From the NCBI GenBank assembly GCA_902616615.1, contig CACMTN010000009.1:26002-90001 (forward strand): 64,000 nucleotides of DNA, in the 5' to 3' direction. Numbering within the stretch: position 1 is the first letter of the stretch; the number at the start of each line of letters is the position of its first letter. The position numbers were made by a program, and so were the translations under genes. The stretch is from an uncultured SAR116 cluster alpha proteobacterium (GTDB lineage: Bacteria; Pseudomonadota; Alphaproteobacteria; Puniceispirillales; Marisalimonadaceae). A model generated the notes under the pieces. It ran no database searches and had not been told where the DNA came from. It saw nothing but the letters and a program-made list of their open reading frames with translations. Positions 46,611 through 55,409 of the stretch are shown here, piece by piece.

Positions 46611-47153
46611 TTAAATTTGAATTTTTAAATGTGTAATATGTTGAAGATTTTTGATTAAATATAACATATCTTTCTTTTTCAAGGCAATACATCCAGAGGT
46701 TTTCCTATTGTCAGAAAAACTACAATGAATAAAAATTGCACTTCCTTTATTTTTTATTGTCGGTTTAGTATTATGTGATAGCACTATTATTATATCATAT
46801 GCTTGATCTTCTCTCCACAAATTTTCATAACTAATATCTAGTGATCGTAAATAATTAATTTTTATGTATTTATTGTAAAAAATACTATTGAAATCATCAC
46901 ACCATCCACATTCTTTTGAAATTCTATTTATTTTTAATATTTTTTTTCTTAATTTTGGTTTTAGAACTCTATCTGACCTATAATATAATGTTTTTAATAG
47001 CCATTTTCCAATTGGAGTTGTTTTATCACCTTCTATTTTCCTAGTTACGGTTTGAAGACCTGCTTCACCTATTTGACATCTAAAAACTTTGTTACCCGCT
47101 TTTAAAAAAAAATTTTTATTAATATTAAAAACTAGCCAATTTTTCTGCATCAT
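46611..47153 (-). CDS. L,D-transpeptidase (YkuD) family protein
   Basis: Family members cross-link peptidoglycan peptides or attach proteins to them through a cysteine. AIFIHCSFSDNRKTSGCIAL (near 145-164) holds the active-site His and Cys, and TPIGKWLL supplies a common N-terminal motif. The 180 residues form a catalytic domain alone; no signal peptide or lipobox is seen, so export is unclear. It is divergent from ampG and 78 nt upstream of hppA on the same strand. The compact form without a signal resembles COG3786-type proteins in alphaproteobacteria. Confidence 0.78.
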   Translation of the reverse strand: MMQKNWLVFNINKNFFLKAGNKVFRCQIGEAGLQTVTRKIEGDKTTPIGKWLLKTLYYRSDRVLKPKLRKKILKINRISKECGWCDDFNSIFYNKYIKINYLRSLDISYENLWREDQAYDIIIVLSHNTKPTIKNKGSAIFIHCSFSDNRKTSGCIALKKKDMLYLIKNLQHITHLKIQI

Positions 47154-47237
47154 TAGTAAAAAATAACTTAATCACAGAAAAAATATATATTTTTTTCTTA
47201 ATAAAGAGTAAATTAACAGTATTTCTGGTAATTAATA

Positions 47238-48611
47238 ATGTTTAATTTAAAACAAAGTTGGCTTCAATCTATATTAATATATAAAGATATTAGAATGCTA
47301 AGAATTTTGCTTCTTGGCGCTATTAGTGGTTTTCCCTGGGTACTTATTGGTAGTAGTCTAAGCCTTTGGCTTAAAGAAGAGGGCCTCAGTAGATCAACAA
47401 TTGGTTGGGCAGGTTTAATTTTTAGTGTGTACGCCTTTAACTATTTATGGGCCCCTGTAATAGACAGAATTCAAATACCTTTATTAACAAAAAAATTAGG
47501 CCATAGAAGAGCATGGATAGTCTTAATGCAAAGCGTAATATTGCTAAGTTTGATAGTTTGGGCTTTTTTGAATCCTTCTCAGAATTTAACATTATTAATT
47601 TCAGTTGGATTAATTATTGCTATAGCTTCAGCTACACAAGACATAACCGTCGACGCTCTAAGAATTGAGCAAATAAAAAATATTGAAGGAAAAGCAATGG
47701 CAGCTGGAGCTGCTATTGCTGTAGTTGGTTGGTGGACAGGTTACAAACTAGGAGGTATTATAGCCTTGTTTACAGCACAGCATTTTGAAAATATTGGTAT
47801 TGCAGATTATTGGCAATACACGTTTCTTATTTTAGGGGCTATTGTAATAATTATGAATATTGGTTTGATGTTTGTCCATGAACCAGTTGAAAATAATAGA
47901 CAAATTAATCAAGAAAAAACCGATAAAATCATTTCCTCCAAACTTGGGTCCAATAACTTTTTAACTAACACATTTTCATATTTAGCTGGAACAATAGTTG
48001 GACCAATAATTAACTTTTTTCAAAGAAATGGATTTTCAATAGCTGTAGGAATTTTAGGATTTGTTTTTTTATTCAAAATTGGTGAGGCATTTGTTGGTCG
48101 TATGTCAATTGTTTTCTATAAAGAAATTGGATTTTCAAAAGATCAGATTGCCATTTATTCAAAAGGTCTTGGTTGGATTACAACAGTTATTTTTACATTA
48201 TTAGGTGGCATGATGGCTATGAGAGTAGGAACAATAAAAACAATGTTTTTTGCTGGAGGATTGATGGCTATAACAAACCTTCTGTTTGCATTTCTGTATT
48301 GGATAGGAAAGTCCGAAATATTATTTGCAGTTGCTGTTATTGCAGACGATATTACAGCAGCATTTGCTACGGTAGCATTTGTTGCGTTTATTTCTTTATT
48401 AGTTGATAGAACTTATACTGCTACTCAATATGCTTTGCTTGCATCAATTGGTACTGCTGGCAGAACAGTCCTTGCTTCGTCTTCAGGAGCACTTGTAGAT
48501 TGGCTGGATGGTGATTGGGGAGTTTTTTTTATTTTTACAACGCTAATGGTAATTCCTTCTTTAATTTGTTTGTGGCTTATAAAAAATAAAATTAAGTTTG
48601 ATACTAAATAA
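47238..48611 (+). CDS. ampG: AmpG-family muropeptide permease
   Basis: A major facilitator transporter that would import anhydro-muropeptides for recycling. The 457 residues have about twelve to fourteen membrane segments. LLLGAISGFPWVLIGSSLS and LKEEGLSRSTIGWAGLIF are close to AmpG, as are APVIDRIQIP and ATQDITVDALRIE, and GHRRAWI is the first cytoplasmic loop motif. Being near anmK and murQ supports this role. It is divergent from the L,D-transpeptidase across 84 bp of very AT-rich DNA. A weak AT hairpin with a T run (48649-48674) lies downstream and may end transcription. Confidence 0.88.
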   Translation: MFNLKQSWLQSILIYKDIRMLRILLLGAISGFPWVLIGSSLSLWLKEEGLSRSTIGWAGLIFSVYAFNYLWAPVIDRIQIPLLTKKLGHRRAWIVLMQSVILLSLIVWAFLNPSQNLTLLISVGLIIAIASATQDITVDALRIEQIKNIEGKAMAAGAAIAVVGWWTGYKLGGIIALFTAQHFENIGIADYWQYTFLILGAIVIIMNIGLMFVHEPVENNRQINQEKTDKIISSKLGSNNFLTNTFSYLAGTIVGPIINFFQRNGFSIAVGILGFVFLFKIGEAFVGRMSIVFYKEIGFSKDQIAIYSKGLGWITTVIFTLLGGMMAMRVGTIKTMFFAGGLMAITNLLFAFLYWIGKSEILFAVAVIADDITAAFATVAFVAFISLLVDRTYTATQYALLASIGTAGRTVLASSSGALVDWLDGDWGVFFIFTTLMVIPSLICLWLIKNKIKFDTK

Positions 48612-48864
48612 TTATCTCAAGTTATAATTTACATTATTAGGTTGAATTAGAATAAATTAGTAAATTATTCTTTTCCAAATTCTTGTATTAACAATTAAGA
48701 TATTAATCCTTGTTTTATTAAAAAAACCGTATATTAACATATAGTTTATTTTTGATTTGGGGTAAAAGATTCTTAAGTATATTTCCATACCTGAACTTAA
48801 CTTTTCTCTGGCTTGGGAGAAAGGGTGGTCTAAGTTTAAATTATTAAACAAATTTGACCAATGT

Positions 48865-50040
48865 ATGATAACTTTATGGTTACTAGGTCCATTTATATAT
48901 CTGATAGAGAGAGATCCCGCAGATTTGTGGTTAACTTTAATCTGCTTAATGTTTTTAGGAAGATGTTTATATAAAAATGAATGGTCTTGGTGTTCTCAAC
49001 TCTGGTTTAAGTCTGCACTTTTATTGTGGTTATTTGGTTTATTTAGTGCGTTAACAGGCCCTGATAAGTTATTTACTTTCTCCCAAGGATTTGTCTGGAT
49101 TAGATTTCCTTTATATGCAGCAGCAGCTCAAGTGTGGCTTGCAAGAGATAGAGATATAAGAATTTTAATGTTTCTCTCGATATTGATTGGCTTAATTATA
49201 ATGTGCTTAATATTAATTGCTGAAACCATAATTGAGCCCAAAATTAGGTTAACTTGGCCATACGGCGATTTAGTTCCCGGTAGTTATATTTCAAAATTTT
49301 CCTTGCCAGTTTTTTGTGTTTTAGTTGCTATTGCTGTCAGCAAAAAAAATTCTGCTGGTATATTTTCAGCTTTTATAGGTCTTGTTTCAGTATTTGTATC
49401 AGCTCTTACTGGAGAAAGAACAAACTTTCTCATAAGAGCATGTGGTGGGATGTTAGCAGGATTGTGTTGGAAGCCAAAGTTTATTTTATATGGTTCACTT
49501 ATCTTAATTGAAGTTATAGCTATTTCTATTCTTGCATTTTCTAGACCTGACTTATCAAATCGTTATGGTAAAGATTTTGTTCAAAATATCCCTATAGTTA
49601 ATACATCAAGTACCAACTCTTATTGGGGAGCATGGAGAGGAGGTATACAACAAGGTTTTATGACTCCTATTAAAGGAATTGGTCCTTCTGGAACACGAAA
49701 TAGTTGTAAGCATCTAGATAGTAGTTTACCTATATGGCTTCCTGGAAAAAATTATTGTGGAAATCACCCTCATAATTTTTATATTCAGTTATTTGCTGAA
49801 ACTGGCATTTTTGGTCTTCTCATTGGTTGTGTTATGTTTGCATCGATCATTCAAAAATGTTATAGAGCTAGAAAAGATGATTCAGTTTGTCCGATGTCAG
49901 CAACCGCATTTGTAGTTCCTTTAGCACTGTTTTTCCCTTTACAGCAATTTGGGAGTTTTTATGGTCAATGGGGAAATCTTTTTACTTGGTTTGCTGTAGG
50001 ATTTGCCCTGTCACAATACCAAAATTGGGAAAAAACTTAA
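48865..50040 (+). CDS. waaL: O-antigen ligase (WaaL/RfaL family)
   Basis: Joins undecaprenyl-linked polysaccharide to lipid A-core in the periplasm. The 391 residues are mostly membrane segments, with a long periplasmic loop that ends in NHPHNFYIQLFAETGIFG, the His-bearing ligase motif. Arg and Trp residues in the loop after residue 240 are typical. The ATG at 48865 has no ribosome-binding site; the frame stays open upstream to TAA at 48763, reading AWEKGWSKFKLLNKFDQC before the Met. The true start may lie up to 96 nt earlier without a standard codon. Its stop overlaps that of the convergent glycosyltransferase gene. Confidence 0.85.
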   Translation: MITLWLLGPFIYLIERDPADLWLTLICLMFLGRCLYKNEWSWCSQLWFKSALLLWLFGLFSALTGPDKLFTFSQGFVWIRFPLYAAAAQVWLARDRDIRILMFLSILIGLIIMCLILIAETIIEPKIRLTWPYGDLVPGSYISKFSLPVFCVLVAIAVSKKNSAGIFSAFIGLVSVFVSALTGERTNFLIRACGGMLAGLCWKPKFILYGSLILIEVIAISILAFSRPDLSNRYGKDFVQNIPIVNTSSTNSYWGAWRGGIQQGFMTPIKGIGPSGTRNSCKHLDSSLPIWLPGKNYCGNHPHNFYIQLFAETGIFGLLIGCVMFASIIQKCYRARKDDSVCPMSATAFVVPLALFFPLQQFGSFYGQWGNLFTWFAVGFALSQYQNWEKT

Positions 50041-51137
50041 TAGTGATTTTGAAAAATCATTTTTCTAAAATCATCTAAATTTTTACTTGAATGTATTGAT
50101 GAAAATTTAAAATTTTTCCAAGATCTTTTTTGATACATAATTCTTTTTTCTTGGTTAGACAAAAGAGATGTAAGAACCACCTTTAATTTATCTTTGTTAA
50201 TGTCATTAATCAGGACGCCATTTTTTCCAATTATTTCCGGTATGCCTCCTGAGTTTGCTGCTATAATAGCCATACCGTTTGACATTCCTTCTGCGGCAAC
50301 CAAACCAAAAGGTTCCTGCCATAATGACGGTATTACTATAATAGAACCACTTTTCATTTTTTCATCAACAAATTTCTTATTTTTAAAACCAAAAAATTTT
50401 GCCTGAGCTCCAATATCTAAAAATTTTTTTGAAATTTTTTCAGCATAAGTTCCACTCTTATCAAGAGCTCCTAATTTTGACGATCCTATCAAATTAAAAC
50501 TCCAATCTGTGAATTTTGGGGCAATTAATTTAACCGTGTCTACATAAATTTCAACTCCCTTTTCAGGTACGATACGACCTACATACAAAACTTCCTTTTT
50601 CTTTTCTGGAAATTTAGTTAGTTTTCTTTCAACTCCGTTATATAAAACAAAAACATTTTCACAATTTCCACTTAAACCCTCAAGAAACTGTTTTTTTATA
50701 AATTCACTTACACAAAAAATTGCTGCACATTCTGAAACTAATTCTTTTCTTTCTAGTCTAGATTTTGCTCCTTTCATTTCTTTTGGGTTATTATGCAGAA
50801 ATAAACTGATTGGAGAGGTCTTTAATCTTTTCTTAATTCTTTTAACTAAATAAGGTCTATTATGAATTTCAACTAAATTTCTGTTATCATCAGTCTTTAG
50901 AATATATTTTGATAATTGATCTGCTAAATAATTATTTTTGCTCCTAAAAGAGCACAATGAATATTTAATTCCATAAAAATTTTTTTTGAAAATAGGATCA
51001 TCTGTTTGTTGACCAAAAACTCTAATATCATCTAAAAAACTTGAATAAAGCATATTATTACTTACAGTAATGGAAACTGATGACGCTTTTTGCTTGTCAA
51101 ATTTCTCTTTATAAGGAAGTAAAATATTTATTTTCAT
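50037..51137 (-). CDS. Glycosyltransferase family 4
   Basis: A GT-B enzyme of 366 residues. LYVGRIVPEKGVEIYVDTV begins the donor-binding half and PSLWQEPFGLVAAEGMSNG is the E-x7-E region; the N-terminal half has FLHNNPKEMKGAK. It lies beside the O-antigen ligase and opposite a GT-A-like gene, with which it shares an 80-bp divergent gap. An LPS-core or O-chain transferase is likely. Donor and acceptor are unknown. Stop codons of this gene and waaL share bases. Confidence 0.85.
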   Translation of the reverse strand: MKINILLPYKEKFDKQKASSVSITVSNNMLYSSFLDDIRVFGQQTDDPIFKKNFYGIKYSLCSFRSKNNYLADQLSKYILKTDDNRNLVEIHNRPYLVKRIKKRLKTSPISLFLHNNPKEMKGAKSRLERKELVSECAAIFCVSEFIKKQFLEGLSGNCENVFVLYNGVERKLTKFPEKKKEVLYVGRIVPEKGVEIYVDTVKLIAPKFTDWSFNLIGSSKLGALDKSGTYAEKISKKFLDIGAQAKFFGFKNKKFVDEKMKSGSIIVIPSLWQEPFGLVAAEGMSNGMAIIAANSGGIPEIIGKNGVLINDINKDKLKVVLTSLLSNQEKRIMYQKRSWKNFKFSSIHSSKNLDDFRKMIFQNHY

Positions 51138-51217
51138 ATTTTTGTCTTAAGTAAGGTAATAATAATGTTATAGAATATTTTTAAATTTTTTATAATAGTT
51201 TTATTTGGATCAGAATA

Positions 51218-51955
51218 TTGCAAACAATAATATCAATGAAATGGGGCACAAGATACGGACCTGAATTTGTTAATAGATTAAACAAATCAATCAAAAAACA
51301 CACTAAAAGACAAACACAATTAATTTGTTTTACTGACAACTTTAGTGGCATAGACAATCAAGTAATATGTTACCCACTACCAAGTATAAATTTACCTAAA
51401 GCCATATCTGATACACCTTGGCGCAAATTAAGTATTTGGCAATATCCTCTAAATAATTTAAAAGGTGACATTTTGTTTCTAGACCTTGATTTGGTTATTA
51501 CTGGTAATATCGATCGTTTTTTTGACTTCAAACCAGGTAAATATTGTGTGATAGAAAACTGGACACAAATTGGCCAGAATATAGGCAACACAAGCTGCTT
51601 TAGGTTTCCAATAGGAAAATACAATTTTATTTTTGATCAGTTTCAAAATGAACCAAAAAAAATATGGAAAAAATATCATATAGAACAAATATATATAAGT
51701 CATAAAATTAAAGAGCAAGTATTCTGGCCTTCTGCTTGGTGTAAAAGTTTTAAGCATAATCTTCTTCCAAAGTGGCCTTTGAGAATTTGGAAACCTGCAG
51801 AACTACCTCTAGAAACCAGCATAGTTGCTTTTACTGGAAAACCTGACCCAGATGATGTAATAAAAGGAATCTGGCCAGTTAAAAAATATCAATTTTATAA
51901 GAAGTTTTATAAAAAGCTAAAGACACCCAAGTGGGTCATAGAAAACTGGTTATAA
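51218..51955 (+). CDS. Glycosyltransferase-like protein (GT-A, GT8-like)
   Basis: A 245-residue protein with a pattern like small sugar transferases. ISMKWGTRYGPEFVNRL opens the fold, LICFTDNFSGIDN follows, and GDILFLDLDLVITGNIDRFFD contains the DLDL (DxD) metal site of GT8-type enzymes. The start is TTG at 51218, 8 nt after GGA; the next ATG at 51236 would cut off the first beta strand, so I prefer TTG. It ends 1 nt before the stop of the convergent dehydrogenase gene. The target sugar is unknown, with LPS assembly likely from its neighbours. Confidence 0.68.
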   Translation: MQTIISMKWGTRYGPEFVNRLNKSIKKHTKRQTQLICFTDNFSGIDNQVICYPLPSINLPKAISDTPWRKLSIWQYPLNNLKGDILFLDLDLVITGNIDRFFDFKPGKYCVIENWTQIGQNIGNTSCFRFPIGKYNFIFDQFQNEPKKIWKKYHIEQIYISHKIKEQVFWPSAWCKSFKHNLLPKWPLRIWKPAELPLETSIVAFTGKPDPDDVIKGIWPVKKYQFYKKFYKKLKTPKWVIENWL

Positions 51956-51956
51956 A

Positions 51957-52925
51957 TTAATTTATTTGATTTATAACCGTTTTATCTAAAAAAGCTTCTA
52001 TAGCTAATAAATATCCGTTAAAAAATTTTTCATAAGCTTCTGATGAAACATAACCAATATGAGGAGTAAGAATAGTGTTTTTTGTTTTTCTTAATATATG
52101 ATCTTTTGGGAGAGGTTCCTGATCATAGACATCTAAAGCAACACATGAAATTATGCCATCATTTAAAGCATTTATTAAGTGTTGCTCATTTATAATCGGA
52201 CCTCTACTTGTATTAACTATAACAGAATTTTTTTTCATCAATTTTAACCTATTTCCATCAATATATCCTTTTGTTCTTTCCGACAATCTCGTGTGTATGG
52301 TTAAAATATCAGACATTTTAAACAAATCTGAACTTTTAACGTATTCAACATTTATTGTTTTACATTCTTCTACAGTTAAATTATGGCTCCATGCAATAAC
52401 TCGCATTCCAAAAGCTCTAGCAAAGTTAGCAACTTGTTTCCCTTGTTTACCAAGACCAAATATCCCTAGAGTATTACCTTTTAATCCTCTCCCAATTGTT
52501 GTTTGCCATTTACCATCTTTCATGTTTTGAATTTCAGTCTGTAACCCTCTCCAACTATTCATTATTAAGGCCCAAGCTAATTCAGCAGTTGAATGAATTT
52601 TTGTATCCGTCCCACAAAACACTATATTTCTTTTATTTAAAGCATCTATATCAACAGATGCATTCCACATTCCACTTGTGACTACTAGCTTGAGATTTGG
52701 AAGTTTATTAACTAATTCTTTGGGTAGTGATGTTCTTTCTCTCATCAAACACAAAACATCGTAATTTAGCAATATACTGGATAAGTTATCTTTATCTCCT
52801 ATGTATTTATTAAACACTCTCAGTTCAATTTTATCTTTTAGTTTTTCCCAGTTAGCAAAGCGATGAGATACATTTTGATAGTCATCTAGTATTGCTACTT
52901 TAAGTTTCTTGTAATTTGCTATCAT
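51957..52925 (-). CDS. D-2-hydroxyacid dehydrogenase family protein
   Basis: An NAD-dependent oxidoreductase of 322 residues. LGIFGLGKQGKQVANFAR binds NAD; the catalytic Arg is in VNTSRGPIINEQ and the His in ILTPHIGYVSSEA. It begins within the end of the FAD dehydrogenase gene (4-nt overlap), so the two form one unit. It may process a hydroxy- or keto acid formed by its partner. It is not close to the dehydrogenase at 19542 in sequence or context. The substrate is not predictable from motifs. Confidence 0.85.
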   Translation of the reverse strand: MIANYKKLKVAILDDYQNVSHRFANWEKLKDKIELRVFNKYIGDKDNLSSILLNYDVLCLMRERTSLPKELVNKLPNLKLVVTSGMWNASVDIDALNKRNIVFCGTDTKIHSTAELAWALIMNSWRGLQTEIQNMKDGKWQTTIGRGLKGNTLGIFGLGKQGKQVANFARAFGMRVIAWSHNLTVEECKTINVEYVKSSDLFKMSDILTIHTRLSERTKGYIDGNRLKLMKKNSVIVNTSRGPIINEQHLINALNDGIISCVALDVYDQEPLPKDHILRKTKNTILTPHIGYVSSEAYEKFFNGYLLAIEAFLDKTVINQIN

Positions 52926-54388
52926 TGGTTTGCACCATATCCAGCCATTCTACCAAAAACTGCTCCAGAAGTTAAACCTGATCCTCCAGGATAACCATTA
53001 AAGAAAACTCCACCTACTAGCTCTCCACAAGCATATAAACCACTTATTGGTTTATTATTAGTGTCCAGCACTGATCCATTCTCATTTATTTTTAATCCTC
53101 CATATGTAAAAGTAATACCACCTGTTACTGGAAAAGCTCTAAATGGGCCCTCATCAATTCTTTGAGCCCAATTAGATTTTTTAATAAGTAAGTTTCGTGT
53201 TGACTTACCGTCTAAAACTGTTGGATCAAAAACGGTTTTTAAATCAACTGCTTTATTATATTCAGCTATTGTTTTTTTAGCTTCATTCTTATCAATATCA
53301 TCCATTTTTGATATTAGTTCGTCTATACTTTTCCCCTCTACAAAGTGAGCGTCATTAAATCTATATTCTTCATAAAGTAAATCAAAAACTTTACTATCAA
53401 AAATTTGCCATGCAAAATGACCTGGTTGTTCTAAAACTTTTCTACCATATTGAGCATAAGTATAATTCCTAAAATTTTTACCCTCGTCTAGGAACCTTTT
53501 TCCTTTTGCATTGACCATAATCCCTAAAAAATAACAAATTTTACGATAATTTTTTCTTTCCTTTGGCTCTAAGTCTAATCCACCAAAATCTTTCATGAAC
53601 AAATCCATTGGGGTTGCATGACAGCCATCATATAAACCATGTTTAACAGCTCCAATCTCTAAAGCCATCTTAAGCCCATCACCTGTATTATGAGGTGTTC
53701 CCCTTACCTTAGCTTTGATCCAATCGTCTCCTATAAAAGTTTTTCTTAATTCTTCATTAGCTTCAAAACCACCAGATGCTAAAATAATTGCATCTGCTTC
53801 TATTTTTTCGACACCTAAGTAAACACCTCTCACTTTATTATTTTTAAATACTAAGTCTGTAACTGGACTTTCATAGAATATTTTTCCACCTAATGATAAG
53901 AAAGCTGTTAATTCTTGATTAAAAAGACCCACACCTTCATTCTCTGAAGCAAGTGTTAAACCTCCCCAAAAAATATGTTTACCTTCTTTTAAGAAACTTT
54001 GTCTTGAATATATTGGCTCAAATTTTACATTATGAGAAGAAAGCCATTGAATTGTTTCCAATGACTTAGACACTAGGATTTCTTGTTCCCAACTCAATGG
54101 TCTACCATCATTGAAATTAAGAAGATCGTTTTTAAAATTTTCTTGTGTGTAAGAACCAAAATTGGTATTTTTTATTCTTTCATCATTTGGATTGTCTAAT
54201 AACCCAATTAATTGATCTCCGTTTTCATAAGAAAATCTCATTGCTCCGGCAGTATATTTAGTATTTCCACCTGCCAATATTTTATTAGCTTTTTCATAAA
54301 TTGTTACTTCTGCACCTTTTTCTAATGAAGCTATTCCAGCTGACAATGCAGCATTACCAGAGCCAACAATTACAATTTTTTTTGACAT
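52922..54388 (-). CDS. FAD-dependent tricarballylate dehydrogenase-like protein (TcuA/fumarate reductase flavoprotein family)
   Basis: Members oxidise or reduce a C=C bond next to a carboxylate with FAD. The 488 residues start with IVIVGSGNAALSAGIASLEKG (FAD loop) and continue with GGNTKYTAGAMRF, GVYLG plus ILASGGFEANEELR, RGTPHNTGDGLKMA, and the C-terminal FAD motif GLYACGELVGGVFFNGYPGGSG. Similarity is greatest to TcuA, which turns tricarballylate into cis-aconitate. Neither TcuB nor a tricarballylate transporter lies next to it, so the substrate remains open. It shares ATGA with the hydroxyacid dehydrogenase. Confidence 0.82.
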   Translation of the reverse strand: MSKKIVIVGSGNAALSAGIASLEKGAEVTIYEKANKILAGGNTKYTAGAMRFSYENGDQLIGLLDNPNDERIKNTNFGSYTQENFKNDLLNFNDGRPLSWEQEILVSKSLETIQWLSSHNVKFEPIYSRQSFLKEGKHIFWGGLTLASENEGVGLFNQELTAFLSLGGKIFYESPVTDLVFKNNKVRGVYLGVEKIEADAIILASGGFEANEELRKTFIGDDWIKAKVRGTPHNTGDGLKMALEIGAVKHGLYDGCHATPMDLFMKDFGGLDLEPKERKNYRKICYFLGIMVNAKGKRFLDEGKNFRNYTYAQYGRKVLEQPGHFAWQIFDSKVFDLLYEEYRFNDAHFVEGKSIDELISKMDDIDKNEAKKTIAEYNKAVDLKTVFDPTVLDGKSTRNLLIKKSNWAQRIDEGPFRAFPVTGGITFTYGGLKINENGSVLDTNNKPISGLYACGELVGGVFFNGYPGGSGLTSGAVFGRMAGYGANQ

Positions 54389-54488
54389 TCATAATTCCTA
54401 ATTAAATACATTTTTTTATTTTAGATTGTTTAATTATTGTTATTATTTAAGATAACAACTTTCAAGTTGAATCTTTTCTGGAAGTAAG

Positions 54489-55409
54489 ATGACTTCAAAT
54501 TTAATTGGATCACTGATCTGGTTGTTCTTTATTTTTTTATCAGTTTTTTCTCATATGATTATAAAGTCTCTAACTGGAGAAGTGGATTTTATAATTACTT
54601 TATTTGCCAGATTTGTTTATTCATTACCTATTCTTATTATTTTAGCTTTAATTGCTAGAAAGACACTTTTTTTACAAATCAATAATTGGAGTAATATATT
54701 AATTCGTTCTTTATTTGGTTTTGTAACAATGATTATGGTTTTTTCATCTTTACAACTTATTCCTATTGGCTTAACAACAGCCCTAGCTCAGAGCTCAGCA
54801 ATATATGTTACTTTATTATCGCCATTAATTTTAAGAGAAAAAATCGGATTCTTTAGGTGGACAGCCGTCATAACTGGATTAATTGGAGTTTTGTTAATGA
54901 TTAATCCAATTGGCATAATTGAAAAAACTAGTGAATTATCATCATTAGGGTTGTTACTTGCTTTTGGTAGCGCAATTACTCATGCTGGATTAGCTTTAAT
55001 TCTGAGAAAAATTGGTAAAACAGAACATCCCGCTTCAACAGCTTTAATACATAATCTCATAACCTCTATAATAATTTTTATCTCAATAATTTTTTTTGGT
55101 ACAAAATTTTATGGAACCCAAGGAAAATACGGAATTGAAATTCTAATTCTACCAAATTTTATATTTTATTATTTAATCTTTTTAGGAATTGTAGGCTCAT
55201 TAGTACAATATTTAATGGCACAAAGTTATAAGTATGCAGAAGCAACTATATTGGTAACTCTCAGATATTTGGCCATTCCAGTTGCCGCAATCTTTGGATT
55301 TATAATATGGGATGAAATACCAACTTTTAATCAACTGATAGGAGGATTAATTGTAATTGGATCTTGTCTCTTAATAACTTACAGAGAAATAAAGAAAATT
55401 AAAAATTAG
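54489..55409 (+). CDS. DMT-family transporter (EamA domains)
   Basis: A drug/metabolite-type permease of 306 residues with ten membrane segments in two EamA repeats. The first repeat ends with LRSLFGFVTMIMVFSSL and TALAQSSAIYVTLLSPLIL; the second contains GSLVQYLMAQSYKYAEAT and AIFGFIIWDEIP. Typical substrates are amino acids or small metabolites for export. It is divergent from the FAD dehydrogenase across 100 bp and convergent with the GGT-like gene, with overlapping stops. No substrate can be given. Confidence 0.88.
   Translation: MTSNLIGSLIWLFFIFLSVFSHMIIKSLTGEVDFIITLFARFVYSLPILIILALIARKTLFLQINNWSNILIRSLFGFVTMIMVFSSLQLIPIGLTTALAQSSAIYVTLLSPLILREKIGFFRWTAVITGLIGVLLMINPIGIIEKTSELSSLGLLLAFGSAITHAGLALILRKIGKTEHPASTALIHNLITSIIIFISIIFFGTKFYGTQGKYGIEILILPNFIFYYLIFLGIVGSLVQYLMAQSYKYAEATILVTLRYLAIPVAAIFGFIIWDEIPTFNQLIGGLIVIGSCLLITYREIKKIKN

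Noticed and set aside
47178..47195. 18-bp palindrome AAAAAATATATATTTTTT between the L,D-transpeptidase and ampG genes
   Set aside because: In DNA this AT-rich, A/T-only palindromes arise by chance, and it has neither the GC stem of a terminator nor a clear operator pattern.
48649..48674. Possible terminator hairpin after ampG
   Set aside because: Seven A/T-rich pairs with a nine-base loop are too weak to list as a feature of its own.
48657..48851. 64-codon open frame on the minus strand before waaL
   Set aside because: No ribosome-binding site or recognisable motif, and the plus strand here reads more plausibly as the N-terminal extension of the ligase.
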